Source of the DNA: Marinobacter sp. ATCH36
GTDB lineage: Bacteria > Pseudomonadota > Gammaproteobacteria > Pseudomonadales > Oleiphilaceae
Assembly: GCF_023555055.1 (NCBI RefSeq)
Contig: NZ_JAMJPL010000001.1
Location: forward strand, 1,116,001 to 1,180,000
Direction of reading: 5' to 3'
Length of the DNA: 64,000 nucleotides
Position 1 is the stretch's first letter, and every line of letters starts with the position of its first letter. Below the pieces are notes generated by a model that was given only the letters and a program-made list of their open reading frames with translations, ran no database searches and was not told the DNA's origin. Below, piece after piece: positions 37,831-49,114 of the stretch. The position numbers and the translations under genes are program-made.

Positions 37831-39447
37831 ATGCCTACTCCATACGAAACAGCTATCGGGTCGTGGACCCGGCCAACCACCTTTTTCTGGGCTGCAACCG
37901 GGGCAACCTTTGGGCTGGCTAATGTATGGCAGTTTCCGTACCTCGCTGGCAAGCACGGTGGTGGCCTGTTCATCCTGCTCTATCTGGTTTGCCTGGTATT
38001 GATAACCCTCCCGCTGATGATAACGGAGTCCACAATGGGGCGGCATTCCCGCCATGGCCTGGTTCTGGCTATGGATGGATATGTACGCAGGGCTCGTTGC
38101 TCCCGCTGGTGGGTGTGGCCGGGAAGGATGGGCATTCTTGCCGCGCTTCTCGTTCTTTCCTTCACAGCCGTTTTTGGCGCCATTGCACTGGCCTACGTTT
38201 TTTATGGCGCCATGGGTCGGTTTATTGGCGCAGGAGAGGCAGAAGCCTCGGTTACCCTGTCCGCGCTGGTTACAGACCCCGAGGACTATCGCGTATTCAT
38301 GGCCTGGCACGGGTTCTTCCTGGTACTGGTGATATGGGTCTCCATGCAGGGTGTGGTTGATGGTATTGAGCGCGCTGTGCGGGTGGTGGCTCCGTTGATG
38401 TTAATGATGGTACTGGTGCTGTCTGGGCTGGCTGTCTGGACGGGCGAGTTTCGCAGTGCATCAGATTTCATGCTCAGCTTCCATCCCAGCGACGTAACCC
38501 GGGAAAGCTTGCAGGCAGCCCTGTTCCATGCATTTTTTACACTGGGGTTGGGGATGGGCGTTTGGACACTGTTTGGCGCCTACACACCAGCCGGCACTCG
38601 CCTCAAACGCTCAGTGCTGGCAGTGGTGCTGATGGACACCCTGATCGCTATTGTTGCCGGCCTTGCAATCTACTCGCTGGTTCCCGGCGGGCACTCAATG
38701 GAAGGCGAGCGTGGCTTTGGCCTGCTTTTCCTGTCCCTGCCATTGGCGTTATCCGAGATGCCTGGCAGTCAGTTTCTGATTGCGAGCGTCTTTCTGGTGA
38801 TCGTGATGATCGTGTGGACAACCTCCCTATCCCTGCTGGAGCCGGTTGTCGGGTGGTTTCGCGAATGGACAGGTGCTCCGCGGAGCTGGTCGGTGTTTCT
38901 GATGGGCGTGCTGGTCTGGCTCCTGGGGCTTGGGTCTTTGCTGTCCTTCAACGTCTGGTCAGAACAGCGCTTTGGCGGCGGCACAGTATTTCGGTGGTTT
39001 GAGCTCGCCACCGGTGGTCTGTTGATTCCGATGGTAAGTATCCTGATTGCAGTGTTCGCTGGCTGGTTCCTGACCCGTAACCTGACCTTTACCATACTGG
39101 GAAGGGCTCCGGCACTTTTCCGGGGAATATGGTTCTGGGTGATGCGGCTGGTGCTTCCTCTGGTTGTTGCGTATATCGGCGTTCAGTACACAACGGTATC
39201 TTTGGCGGCAATGTGCGATACCGGAAGCGCTGCCCTGTGGTGCGACCCGACGGAAGCAATCGCTACGGAATCGATGCACCCAGAAGATTCTGGCGAAGAT
39301 TATCAAGAAACCCGGAGCAACGATGGTGACGATGGCGGGGAAGAGGATGGGGAGCCTCCGCCAACCGAGGCGGTTAATGGGCAGAATGGCGCAAATGGAG
39401 GTGAAGGTGGTCCCAAGGAGGACGAGATCCTTTATCATAGCGTCTGA
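37831..39447 (+). CDS. Sodium-dependent transporter (NSS/SNF family) with acidic C-terminal tail
   Basis: Secondary transporter with about 11-12 transmembrane helices; the first helix carries the family signature GATFGLANVWQFPYLAGKHGGG, where Na+ and substrate bind. Bacterial relatives import amino acids, but the substrate here is unknown. The last 60 residues are a strongly acidic, Gly/Asn/Glu-rich tail (DDGGEEDGEPPPTEAVNG) not usual in the family. The start is uncertain: ATG 37831 has AGGGA before it, while ATG 37801 is a second choice; a still longer frame from 37753 is unlikely. Confidence 0.85.
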   Translation: MPTPYETAIGSWTRPTTFFWAATGATFGLANVWQFPYLAGKHGGGLFILLYLVCLVLITLPLMITESTMGRHSRHGLVLAMDGYVRRARCSRWWVWPGRMGILAALLVLSFTAVFGAIALAYVFYGAMGRFIGAGEAEASVTLSALVTDPEDYRVFMAWHGFFLVLVIWVSMQGVVDGIERAVRVVAPLMLMMVLVLSGLAVWTGEFRSASDFMLSFHPSDVTRESLQAALFHAFFTLGLGMGVWTLFGAYTPAGTRLKRSVLAVVLMDTLIAIVAGLAIYSLVPGGHSMEGERGFGLLFLSLPLALSEMPGSQFLIASVFLVIVMIVWTTSLSLLEPVVGWFREWTGAPRSWSVFLMGVLVWLLGLGSLLSFNVWSEQRFGGGTVFRWFELATGGLLIPMVSILIAVFAGWFLTRNLTFTILGRAPALFRGIWFWVMRLVLPLVVAYIGVQYTTVSLAAMCDTGSAALWCDPTEAIATESMHPEDSGEDYQETRSNDGDDGGEEDGEPPPTEAVNGQNGANGGEGGPKEDEILYHSV

Positions 39448-39524
39448 CAAGAGCTGACTTCGCCGGTCCAGGCTCCCGCAGTGTCATTTATTCAAGCATG
39501 TATCAAGCAGGATGTTCGCCCCTA

Positions 39525-39971
39525 ATGCCCCATCAGATTGATAAAACAGCGCTGGTTATGCATCCGGCAGACCGCATGTTTCACCTGGTTAACGATGTAG
39601 CCCGTTATCCGGAGTTCCTGCCCTGGTGCGCCGATACTGAAATTCATGAAGAGACGGGTGACCAGATAGTGGCTTCGATGGATATCGCGAAGGGCGGAAT
39701 CCGTCACCGTCTGACCACTCGCAATCAGCTATTGCTGCCACATACCATTGAAATGAACCTGGTGGATGGGCCGTTTCGCAATCTCAGTGGGCGATGGCAC
39801 TTCAAATCCCTTGATGATAATGCCTGTAAGGTCATTCTGACCCTGGAATTCGAGTTTTCCGGATCACTATCGCGAATGACGTTCGGGCCAGTATTCAATC
39901 AGGCTGCAACCACAATGGTGGATGCTTTCTGTCGGCGTGCTGACCAGCTTTACCGCGGAGGTGGGGCGTGA
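39525..39971 (+). CDS. ratA: RatA-type START-domain protein
   Basis: A 148-residue coenzyme Q-binding/START-like protein (SRPBCC superfamily). Homologues were reported as the ribosome-association toxin RatA in E. coli and as the ubiquinone-binding Coq10 in mitochondria; which role applies is open. Seen: VARYPEFLPWCADTEI and the C-terminal FGPVFNQAATTMVDAFCRRA. ATG 39525 is chosen for family length. The stop overlaps ratB by four bases. Confidence 0.9.
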   Translation: MPHQIDKTALVMHPADRMFHLVNDVARYPEFLPWCADTEIHEETGDQIVASMDIAKGGIRHRLTTRNQLLLPHTIEMNLVDGPFRNLSGRWHFKSLDDNACKVILTLEFEFSGSLSRMTFGPVFNQAATTMVDAFCRRADQLYRGGGA

Positions 39972-40249
39972 TTGACGTGGAGGTGGCGTTCGCCCGACCA
40001 GACCGGCAGGAAATAATCTGTTTGCAGGTGGAAGTGGGTACGTCAGCGCTGGAGGCAGTGCGACGTTCCGGTATTACCGCTGTGTTTCCGGAAATTGATC
40101 CGGAAAAGGACGATATGGGAATCTTTGGTAAGGTCATCAAGGACCCTTCTGCCCATGAGCTGCGGGATGGCGACCGGGTTGAAATCTACCGGCCGCTGAA
40201 AATTGATCCCAAGCAGGCCCGGCTTAACCGGGCAAAGAAGAAGGCCTGA
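39968..40249 (+). CDS. ratB: RnfH/RatB family ubiquitin-like protein
   Basis: A 93-residue beta-grasp (ubiquitin-like) protein, function unknown, nearly always next to ratA. The C-terminal segment DGDRVEIYRPLKIDPKQARL is the family signature. The start GTG 39968 overlaps the ratA stop, indicating coupled translation. Confidence 0.9.
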   Translation: MIDVEVAFARPDRQEIICLQVEVGTSALEAVRRSGITAVFPEIDPEKDDMGIFGKVIKDPSAHELRDGDRVEIYRPLKIDPKQARLNRAKKKA

Positions 40250-40256
40250 TGCTGGC

Positions 40257-40583
40257 TCAGTACGCCGGGGTTTCTTCCAGCAGTTGTGCTTCGTAATAGG
40301 AATACTGGTTGTTCTCGTAGTAGACAATAACCCGCTGTTCCTCGATGTCACCACCGCTTTGCTGGAAGGTGTAAACGTAATATTCTCTGGAGGGGTCGGC
40401 CGGGTTGGTCATCAGCGGCGTGCCCAACAGGGAATGAACCTGGCTGCGGGACATTCCCTCCGCCAGTGAAGTCAGCTCTTCATCAGTGAGTACGTTCCCC
40501 TGTTGTACATTGATTTTGTACACACCTGGGAAGGCACAGCCAGTCATGATAAGAGTGAGAATGAGAGCTGTGATCTTTTGCAT
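40257..40583 (-). CDS. bamE: Outer membrane assembly lipoprotein BamE
   Basis: A 108-residue lipoprotein of the BAM complex. The lipobox LIMTGC puts the lipidated Cys at 16; the small outer-membrane lipoprotein domain follows (QGNVLTDEELTSLAEGMSRSQVHSLLGTPLM). Convergent with ratB and divergent from fur; the ratAB/bamE/fur arrangement is common in gammaproteobacteria. Confidence 0.94.
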   Translation of the reverse strand: MQKITALILTLIMTGCAFPGVYKINVQQGNVLTDEELTSLAEGMSRSQVHSLLGTPLMTNPADPSREYYVYTFQQSGGDIEEQRVIVYYENNQYSYYEAQLLEETPAY

Positions 40584-40705
40584 CGCCGGGGGAAATCCTC
40601 TATCTTGAAATCGCCTGCCAGGGGCAGGTGTGACACGGTCTGACCGTTAACATGCGGCTCCATCATACCGGAAGCCGTGAAGCACACCAAAGAGTGAATC
40701 GTAAC

Positions 40706-41116
40706 ATGTCATCCGAAAACACCGAATTGCGTAAAGTCGGTCTCAAAGTCACTCTGCCGCGAGTGAAAATCTTCAATATTCTGGAGAGTTCCGAGGAGCA
40801 TCATCTCAGCGCTGAGGATGTCTATAAAAAGCTTCTGGAGCAGGGTGATGACGTGGGCCTGGCGACTGTGTACCGGGTGCTGACCCAGTTTGAGGCTGCA
40901 GGACTGGTTCTGCGCCACAACTTTGAGGGTGGGCACGCGGTGTTCGAGATGGCCGGTGACGACCACCATGACCACATGGTCTGCACGCAGACCGGAGAGG
41001 TTATCGAGTTCGTTGACGAGGTCATAGAAGAACGGCAGCAGAAGATCGCCAAAGAACGTGGCTACGAGATCGTCGATCACAGCCTGATTCTTTACGTGAA
41101 GCCCATCAAGTCCTGA
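40706..41116 (+). CDS. fur: Ferric uptake regulator Fur
   Basis: Fe2+-responsive repressor of 136 residues. N-terminal winged helix (LKVTLPRVKIFNILES...LSAEDVYKKL) and a metal-binding dimerisation part with DDHHDHMVCTQTGEVIEF. It lacks the C-terminal CxxC pair, as in pseudomonad Fur proteins. ATG 40706 (MSSENTELRKVGLKVT) fits the family; 18 in-frame residues upstream do not. Confidence 0.95.
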   Translation: MSSENTELRKVGLKVTLPRVKIFNILESSEEHHLSAEDVYKKLLEQGDDVGLATVYRVLTQFEAAGLVLRHNFEGGHAVFEMAGDDHHDHMVCTQTGEVIEFVDEVIEERQQKIAKERGYEIVDHSLILYVKPIKS

Positions 41117-41125
41117 AAACCGGGA

Positions 41126-41156
41126 TAAAAAAGGGGCGGGTGTTTGAGCCCGCCCC
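41126..41156 (-). terminator. Terminator of recN
   Basis: Inverted repeat GGGGCGGG/CCCGCCCC with a TGTTTGAG loop; on the minus strand it is followed by six T. It serves recN, and the stem may also end fur transcripts. Confidence 0.82.
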
Positions 41157-41203
41157 AACAACTCTCAGGATCGAGAGGGGAATACGCTTTTTTCTGCCAA
41201 CTT

Positions 41204-42883
41204 TCAGTGATGTGTTGCCTGGCCCTTGGTAAACATCTCATGGGCATGGGCAATGGTGTGTTCGGTCATATCAACGCCGCCCAGCATCCGGGCAACTTCG
41301 CTTACTCTGCCATCGTCGTCTAGCGGCTCGATTTTCGAGTAGGTTGCGTCTGCTTCTGTGAACTTGCTGACGAACAGGTGCTGATGGCACTGGGCGGCTA
41401 CCTGGGCCAGATGCGTTACGCACAGAACCTGCCCGCTATCACCAAGACTCCGTAGCAAGCGACCCACCACTTCAGCGGTTCCGCCGCCAATGCCTACGTC
41501 TACCTCGTCAAATACCAGGGTCGGCGTGGTGGAGGTTTGCGCAACCACTACCTGAATTGCCAGGCTGATACGGGACAATTCACCGCCAGAGGCTACTTTG
41601 GCCAGCGGCCGGGCAGGCTGCCCCGGGTTGGCACTGACCAGGAATTCAATGTCCTCCAGGCCATGGGGGGCGGGCTCGTCGCCTTTGTTACGGGTCAGGT
41701 GGGTCACAAACTGGACGGCGGGCATGCTGAGTTGCGCCAGTTCTTCGGCAATACGCTGGTCCAGGTTGGCGGCTGCCTGCTGTCGCGCCTCGGAAAGCTG
41801 TGTCGCCAGCTTGTTAAACTGAGCCAGTTGCTCTTCCAGTTCCGCCTCCAGCTTTTCAACACTGCCTTCGCCATCATCCAGCGAGGCCAGTTCGGAGCTG
41901 AGGCTCTGGTGGAATTCAGGCAGCGTTTCCGGAGTGATGCGATGCTTTCGTGCCATTTGATAAATGGCGCTCAGGCGGTCTTCCACCTCGGCCAGCCTGG
42001 TTGGGTCTGCGTCGTAATCTTCAACAAAATGCCGCAGGTTATCGCCAGCCTCGGTGATCTGAATCTGGGCCTCGCTCAGCATCTGAATGGTTTCTGCCAG
42101 CGCCGGAACTTCCACGGGCAGTTGTTCCAGTTGCTGCAGCGCCTGGCGTACCAGGTCTGCGGCGCTGTTGTCATCTTCGGTGCAAAGCAGGGAAGCCTGG
42201 TGGCTGCCATGCAGCACCGCATCTGCGTGGCTAAGCTGCTCCTGCTCTTTCTCAAGTAGCGCCTGTTCGCCTGCTTCCAGCGCCAGGCGGTCCAGCTCTT
42301 CTACCTGGTAGCGCAGCAATTGCAGCCGGGCTTCGGCCTCGTCCGCATTTTGCTGGCGCTCTGTCAGCCGCTGACGGGTTTTGTGCCAGACTTTCCAGGC
42401 TTCTCTGGTTTGTTCTCCCAGCGAAGCCACACCGGCAAACTCGTCCAGCAATTTACGGTGAGTTTCCTTGCGCAACAGTGACTGGTGTTGATGCTGACTG
42501 TGGATGTCCATCAGAGCGCTGCCGAGATCCCTCAGGTGGGCGAGGGGGCAGGGCTGACCGTTAATGAAGGCGCGGGAGCGACCATCTTTGCTGATAACGC
42601 GGCGGAGGATGCATTCGTTGTCGTCGTCGAGCTCATGTTCTTCCAACCAAAGCGTGGCTTCTGGAATGGCGGACACGTCGAAGGTGGCTGTGATATCCGC
42701 ACGCTTGGCACCATGCCTCACAGCGCCGGCATCAGCTCGGCCGCCCATGGCTAGGCCAAGGGCATCCAGAACAATGGATTTGCCAGCACCGGTTTCCCCG
42801 GTCAGCGCTGTCATTCCTTTTCCGAACTGAAGTTCAACCCTTTCGGCAATAGCGTAATTGGAGACGGTTAGCTGTGTGAGCAT
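41204..42883 (-). CDS. recN: DNA repair ATPase RecN
   Basis: SMC-like ATPase of 559 residues for double-strand break repair. Walker A is GETGAGKS (about residue 29-36), the signature motif is in ASGGELSR, and Walker B is LVFDEVDVGIGG; a long coiled coil fills the middle (AEARLQLLRYQVEEL, KLEAELEEQLAQ). Two tandem LexA boxes upstream place it under SOS control, as in E. coli. Confidence 0.96.
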   Translation of the reverse strand: MLTQLTVSNYAIAERVELQFGKGMTALTGETGAGKSIVLDALGLAMGGRADAGAVRHGAKRADITATFDVSAIPEATLWLEEHELDDDNECILRRVISKDGRSRAFINGQPCPLAHLRDLGSALMDIHSQHQHQSLLRKETHRKLLDEFAGVASLGEQTREAWKVWHKTRQRLTERQQNADEAEARLQLLRYQVEELDRLALEAGEQALLEKEQEQLSHADAVLHGSHQASLLCTEDDNSAADLVRQALQQLEQLPVEVPALAETIQMLSEAQIQITEAGDNLRHFVEDYDADPTRLAEVEDRLSAIYQMARKHRITPETLPEFHQSLSSELASLDDGEGSVEKLEAELEEQLAQFNKLATQLSEARQQAAANLDQRIAEELAQLSMPAVQFVTHLTRNKGDEPAPHGLEDIEFLVSANPGQPARPLAKVASGGELSRISLAIQVVVAQTSTTPTLVFDEVDVGIGGGTAEVVGRLLRSLGDSGQVLCVTHLAQVAAQCHQHLFVSKFTEADATYSKIEPLDDDGRVSEVARMLGGVDMTEHTIAHAHEMFTKGQATHH

Positions 42884-42912
42884 GCAGAATTCCTCCGCTC
42901 GATTCCTGAATA

Positions 42913-42947
42913 CTGTGATTACATACAGTGACTGTGAATATATACAG
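42913..42947 (-). promoter_or_regulatory. Two tandem LexA boxes upstream of recN
   Basis: Two CTG-N10-CAG sites, CTGTGATTACATACAG (42913-42928) and CTGTGAATATATACAG (42932-42947), separated by three bases. Both match the gammaproteobacterial SOS box. They lie 30 bases before the recN start on the minus strand and are not near a plus-strand start. Confidence 0.92.
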
Positions 42948-43006
42948 GGTTTTTGCTGTTTGCAAATATTGCGCGCGATTTTGTGAATGAATGATCACCT
43001 CAACGG

Positions 43007-43033
43007 TTGAAACATCAGCGAGGGGCCCCATAT
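43007..43033 (+). promoter_or_regulatory. Heat-shock (sigma-32) promoter of grpE-dnaK-dnaJ
   Basis: TTGAAA (43007-43012) and CCCCATAT (43026-43033) with a 13-base spacer, matching the sigma-32 consensus. It lies 95 bases before the grpE start and should drive the chaperone operon. Confidence 0.85.
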
Positions 43034-43127
43034 CCGTTCGCAAACACGTTCTTCCTGGCCGGTTAAGGCCGGGAGCAATAGTTAACCGGCCGGTGTTATG
43101 GCCGTCGACGACCAAGCAGGAGTTGCC

Positions 43128-43733
43128 ATGAGCGCTGATGAGAAGCGTAACGAACAGGTAGAGGAAGAGCTGAAGGAGTCTGCTGAAGCGGCTGCGCATG
43201 ATAAAGGCGGCGCTGAGGATCCCTCTGAAAATTCTCCCGAAAGTGAGATCGAGGCATTGAAAGCGCAGGCGCAGGAGTTTCAGGAGCAGATGCTTCGCTC
43301 CCAGGCAGAAATGCAGAACGTTCGCCGACGCGCTGAAATTGACGTCGAGAAGGCCCACAAATTTGCGCTGGAGAAGTTCGTGAAAGAGCTTTTGCCAGTA
43401 GCTGACAGCCTTGAGAAAGCTGTGGAAAGCACCGAAGGGCACGAGAATGCCGGCGAGCTGGTGGCTTCTATTCGTGAGGGTGTCGAGATGACGCTGAATC
43501 TGTTCATGAACAGCCTCAAGAAGTTCAACGTCGAGCAGCTGAATCCTGTTGGTGAGCCGTTTGACCCCCAGCAGCACGAAGCAATGTCCATGGTGCCGGC
43601 GCCCGACGCCGAACCCAATAGCGTAGTTGCCGTGGTCCAGAAGGGCTACACGCTGAACGAGCGGCTGGTTCGTCCGGCAATGGTAATGGTGGCCAAGGCA
43701 GAGAGCTCACCAAAAATCGATGAACAGGCTTGA
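43128..43733 (+). CDS. grpE: Nucleotide exchange factor GrpE
   Basis: Co-chaperone of 201 residues that releases ADP from DnaK. It has an acidic N-terminus, a long coiled-coil helix (about 50-100) and the C-terminal wing with [25 protein letters not shown] 43128 follows AGGAG; the frame is open ten codons further. Normal family length. Confidence 0.95.
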   Translation: MSADEKRNEQVEEELKESAEAAAHDKGGAEDPSENSPESEIEALKAQAQEFQEQMLRSQAEMQNVRRRAEIDVEKAHKFALEKFVKELLPVADSLEKAVESTEGHENAGELVASIREGVEMTLNLFMNSLKKFNVEQLNPVGEPFDPQQHEAMSMVPAPDAEPNSVVAVVQKGYTLNERLVRPAMVMVAKAESSPKIDEQA

Positions 43734-43844
43734 AAAGCAGATTAAAGCGCCAATATAGCCAGTAAACAGGCAGCGCACCGGGTTTCCCGGATTGGCCTTG
43801 GATCTAGTCAGAACTGAATTGAACAACCGAATTGGAGCATTTGC

Positions 43845-45770
43845 ATGAGTAAAATCATTGGTATCGACCTGGGAACGACAAACTCCTGTGTGGCCATCAT
43901 GGATGGTGACAAAGTCAAGGTAATCGAGAACGCCGAGGGTGATCGCACCACTCCGTCCATTGTCGCGTACACCGAAGACGGTGAAACGCTGGTGGGTCAG
44001 TCTGCCAAGCGTCAGGCAGTTACCAACCCGAACAACACCCTGTACGCCATTAAGCGTCTGATCGGTCGTCGTTTTGAAGACGACGTGGTCCAGAAAGACA
44101 TCAAGATGGTGCCCTACAAGATCGCCAAGGCAGATAACGGCGATGCGTGGGTTGAAGTGAAGGGTGAAAAGATGGCGCCTCCGCAGGTATCTGCGGAAAT
44201 CATCAAGAAGATGAAAAAGACGGCCGAAGATTACCTGGGTGAGAAAGTGACCGAGGCGGTTATCACCGTACCGGCCTACTTCAACGACAGCCAGCGTCAG
44301 GCTACCAAGGACGCCGGTAAAATCGCTGGTCTGGACGTGAAGCGCATCATTAACGAGCCGACTGCTGCAGCCCTGGCTTATGGTCTGGACAAGAAGAGCG
44401 GTGACCGCACCGTAGCTGTTTATGACCTGGGCGGTGGTACTTTTGACATCTCCATCATCGAGATTGCCGATGTGGACGGTGAGCACCAGTTCGAAGTGCT
44501 GGCGACCAACGGTGATACCTTCCTCGGTGGTGAAGACTTCGACATGAAGTTGATCGAATATCTTGCCGATCAGTTCAAGAAAGACAGTGGCATCGATCTG
44601 CGCGGTGACTCACTGGCCATGCAGCGGCTGAAAGAAGCGGCCGAGAAGGCCAAGATCGAGCTGTCCAGCAGCCAGCAGACCGATGTGAACCTGCCGTACG
44701 TGACGGCAGATGCCAGCGGTCCCAAGCACATGAATGTGAAAGTGACCCGTGCCAAGCTGGAGTCACTGGTAGAAGACCTGATTGAGCGCAGCCTTGCGCC
44801 ATGCCGTACCGCGCTGGAAGATTCCGGTGCCAAGATCGGTGAAATCGACGAAGTGATCCTGGTCGGTGGTCAGACACGCATGCCGCTGGTTCAGGAGAAA
44901 GTGAAGAACTTCTTCGGTAAGGAAGCGCGCAAAGATGTGAACCCGGACGAAGCCGTTGCCATGGGTGCTGCCATCCAGGCCGCCGTGCTCTCCGGTGACG
45001 TGAAAGACGTTCTGTTGCTCGACGTAACCCCGCTGACCCTGGGTATCGAAACCATGGGTGGTGTGGCTACGCCGCTGATTGATAAGAACACCACGATCCC
45101 GACCAAGAAGTCACAGACGTTCTCGACTGCGGATGACAATCAGTCTGCCGTGACCATTCACGTGGTTCAGGGTGAGCGGAAGCAGGCGGCACAGAACAAG
45201 TCGCTGGGTCGTTTCGATCTGGCCGACATTCCGCCGGCGCCTCGCGGTACACCGCAGATCGAGGTTACCTTTGACATTGATGCCAACGGCATCCTGAACG
45301 TAGCGGCGAAGGACAAAGCGACCGGCAAAGAACAGTCGATCGTGATCAAGGCGTCTTCAGGCCTGAACGACGATGAGATCGAAAAGATGGTTCGCGATGC
45401 CGAAGCCAATGCCGATGAGGACCGTAAGTTTGAAGAGCTGGTTCAGGCCCGTAACCAGGGTGACGCGATGGTTCACACCGTCCGCAAGACTCTGGCCGAT
45501 GCCGGTGACAAGGTAAGCGACAGCGAGAAAGAGTCCATTGAAGCTGCCATCAAAGAGCTGGAGGAAGCGCTGGCCGGTTCTGACAAGGACGACATCGAGG
45601 CCAAGACCCAGAAGCTGACGGAAGCATCTTCGGAAATGGCCCAGAAGATGTATGCGGATCAGGCAGAACAGGCGCAACAGCCGGGGGGCGAAGAAAGCGC
45701 CAAGTCCGGTACCAGCGATGACGCCGTTGATGCCGAGTTTGAAGAAGTCAAAGACGACGACAAGCGATAA
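43845..45770 (+). CDS. dnaK: Chaperone DnaK (Hsp70)
   Basis: Hsp70 of 641 residues. ATPase motifs [26 protein letters not shown] and [10 protein letters not shown] are intact; the substrate-binding domain and the lid end in the conserved acidic tail [11 protein letters not shown]. It lies between grpE and dnaJ in the usual order, with a hairpin just after it. Confidence 0.97.
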   Translation: MSKIIGIDLGTTNSCVAIMDGDKVKVIENAEGDRTTPSIVAYTEDGETLVGQSAKRQAVTNPNNTLYAIKRLIGRRFEDDVVQKDIKMVPYKIAKADNGDAWVEVKGEKMAPPQVSAEIIKKMKKTAEDYLGEKVTEAVITVPAYFNDSQRQATKDAGKIAGLDVKRIINEPTAAALAYGLDKKSGDRTVAVYDLGGGTFDISIIEIADVDGEHQFEVLATNGDTFLGGEDFDMKLIEYLADQFKKDSGIDLRGDSLAMQRLKEAAEKAKIELSSSQQTDVNLPYVTADASGPKHMNVKVTRAKLESLVEDLIERSLAPCRTALEDSGAKIGEIDEVILVGGQTRMPLVQEKVKNFFGKEARKDVNPDEAVAMGAAIQAAVLSGDVKDVLLLDVTPLTLGIETMGGVATPLIDKNTTIPTKKSQTFSTADDNQSAVTIHVVQGERKQAAQNKSLGRFDLADIPPAPRGTPQIEVTFDIDANGILNVAAKDKATGKEQSIVIKASSGLNDDEIEKMVRDAEANADEDRKFEELVQARNQGDAMVHTVRKTLADAGDKVSDSEKESIEAAIKELEEALAGSDKDDIEAKTQKLTEASSEMAQKMYADQAEQAQQPGGEESAKSGTSDDAVDAEFEEVKDDDKR

Positions 45771-45793
45771 AACTGAAGATCATCAGGTAGTTG

Positions 45794-45821
45794 GAAAACG
45801 CGGGAGCTCTCCCGCGTTTTC
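45794..45821 (+). terminator. Hairpin between dnaK and dnaJ
   Basis: Perfect 28-base palindrome GAAAACGCGGGAGC/GCTCCCGCGTTTTC (with a run of four T inside the 3' arm). Within an operon it may attenuate dnaJ expression relative to dnaK. Confidence 0.6.
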
Positions 45822-45848
45822 CTCGTTTTAAAAACAGGGTTTTAGAGC

Positions 45849-47785
<1,937 letters not shown>

Positions 47786-47882
47786 GGAGTTTGGTTCGGT
47801 TTGCCGTGGACACAAACTGCCATGTTTCGTACAATAAGGCGGTTTAACTGCACCAAGCGTAGCTTTGACAACGCTCTAATAG

Positions 47883-47920
47883 AAAAAGCGGGACGGAGTT
47901 CAACTCCCTCTCGCTTTTTT
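47883..47920 (+). terminator. Hairpin with T-run in the dapB-carA gap
   Basis: Stem AAAAAGCG...CGCTTTTT with an inner GGAGT/ACTCC stem, ending in six T. It is about 100 bases past dapB and 70 before carA. It could end dapB transcripts or act as an attenuator in a carA leader; a possible -10 (TACAAT, around 47828-47833) precedes it. Confidence 0.7.
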
Positions 47921-47989
47921 GCGACCTGAATTTGCGCTTGCGTTCCTGTTCGTGACGAACCTGTACGCCACTCGATGAGGATACAAGCC

Positions 47990-49114
47990 TTGAGTACACC
48001 AGCCATCCTTGCACTCGCAGACGGAAGCCTGTTTTACGGCACCGCCATTGGCGCTGAAGGGGAAACCAGCGGCGAAGTGGTGTTTAACACCGCCATGACC
48101 GGTTACCAGGAAATCCTGACTGACCCATCCTATTCCCGCCAGATAGTCACCCTGACCTACCCCCACATCGGCAACACCGGTGTGAACGAAGAAGATATCG
48201 AGTCAGATCGTGTCCAGGCTGCCGGCCTGATAATCCGCGACCTGCCCCTGATGGTGAGTAACTGGCGAAGCACCGGCTCACTGCAGGACTACCTGCTGGC
48301 CAACAATATTGTCGGCATTGCCGACATCGACACCCGCCGTCTTACGCGCATCCTGCGGGACAAGGGCTCCCAGAACGGTGCCGTGGTTGCCGGCGCGGAC
48401 GCCACCGCCGACCGCGCCCTGGAACTGGCCAACGCTTTCCCTGGCCTCAAGGGCATGGACCTGGCGAAAGAAGTTACCACCGGGAAAACCTGGACCTGGA
48501 GCCAGAGCGAGTGGAATATTGAGAGCGGTTACGGTGAGCGCACCGAGTCGAAATTCAAGGTGGTTGCCTGGGACTACGGCGTAAAGCTCAACATCCTGCG
48601 CATGCTGGCAGGCCGGGGCTGCGACATCACCGTGGTGCCGGCCCAGACGCCCGCCTCCGAAGTGCTGGCGATGAATCCGGACGGCATTTTCCTGTCCAAC
48701 GGGCCGGGCGACCCCGAGCCGTGTGACTACGCCATCAACGCCATCCGCGACGTGCTCGAAACCGAGATTCCGGTATTCGGCATCTGCCTTGGCCACCAGT
48801 TGCTGGCCCTGGCCAGTGGGGCAAAGTCTATCAAGATGGGCCATGGACACCACGGTGCCAACCATCCGGTCCAGAACCTGAAAAATGGCACGGTGATGAT
48901 CACCAGCCAGAACCATGGCTTTGCGGTGGATGAGGCCAGCTTGCCTGATAACCTGGAGGCTACCCATAAATCCCTGTTTGATGACTCCCTGCAGGGCATT
49001 CGCCGCATCGACAAGCCGGCCTTCAGTTTTCAGGGCCACCCGGAAGCCAGCCCGGGCCCTCACGACGTGGCGCCGTTGTTTGATGAATTTATTCGCCTGA
49101 TGGAGGCACGTTGA
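47990..49114 (+). CDS. carA: Carbamoyl-phosphate synthase small subunit
   Basis: Glutaminase subunit of 374 residues, supplying ammonia to CarB for arginine and pyrimidine synthesis. The class I amidotransferase nucleophile is in [12 protein letters not shown]-terminus [16 protein letters not shown] choose TTG 47990, with GAGGA before it, because it gives the family N-terminus; pseudomonad carA genes also start with TTG. The stop overlaps the carB ATG by one base. Confidence 0.95.
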   Translation: MSTPAILALADGSLFYGTAIGAEGETSGEVVFNTAMTGYQEILTDPSYSRQIVTLTYPHIGNTGVNEEDIESDRVQAAGLIIRDLPLMVSNWRSTGSLQDYLLANNIVGIADIDTRRLTRILRDKGSQNGAVVAGADATADRALELANAFPGLKGMDLAKEVTTGKTWTWSQSEWNIESGYGERTESKFKVVAWDYGVKLNILRMLAGRGCDITVVPAQTPASEVLAMNPDGIFLSNGPGDPEPCDYAINAIRDVLETEIPVFGICLGHQLLALASGAKSIKMGHGHHGANHPVQNLKNGTVMITSQNHGFAVDEASLPDNLEATHKSLFDDSLQGIRRIDKPAFSFQGHPEASPGPHDVAPLFDEFIRLMEAR

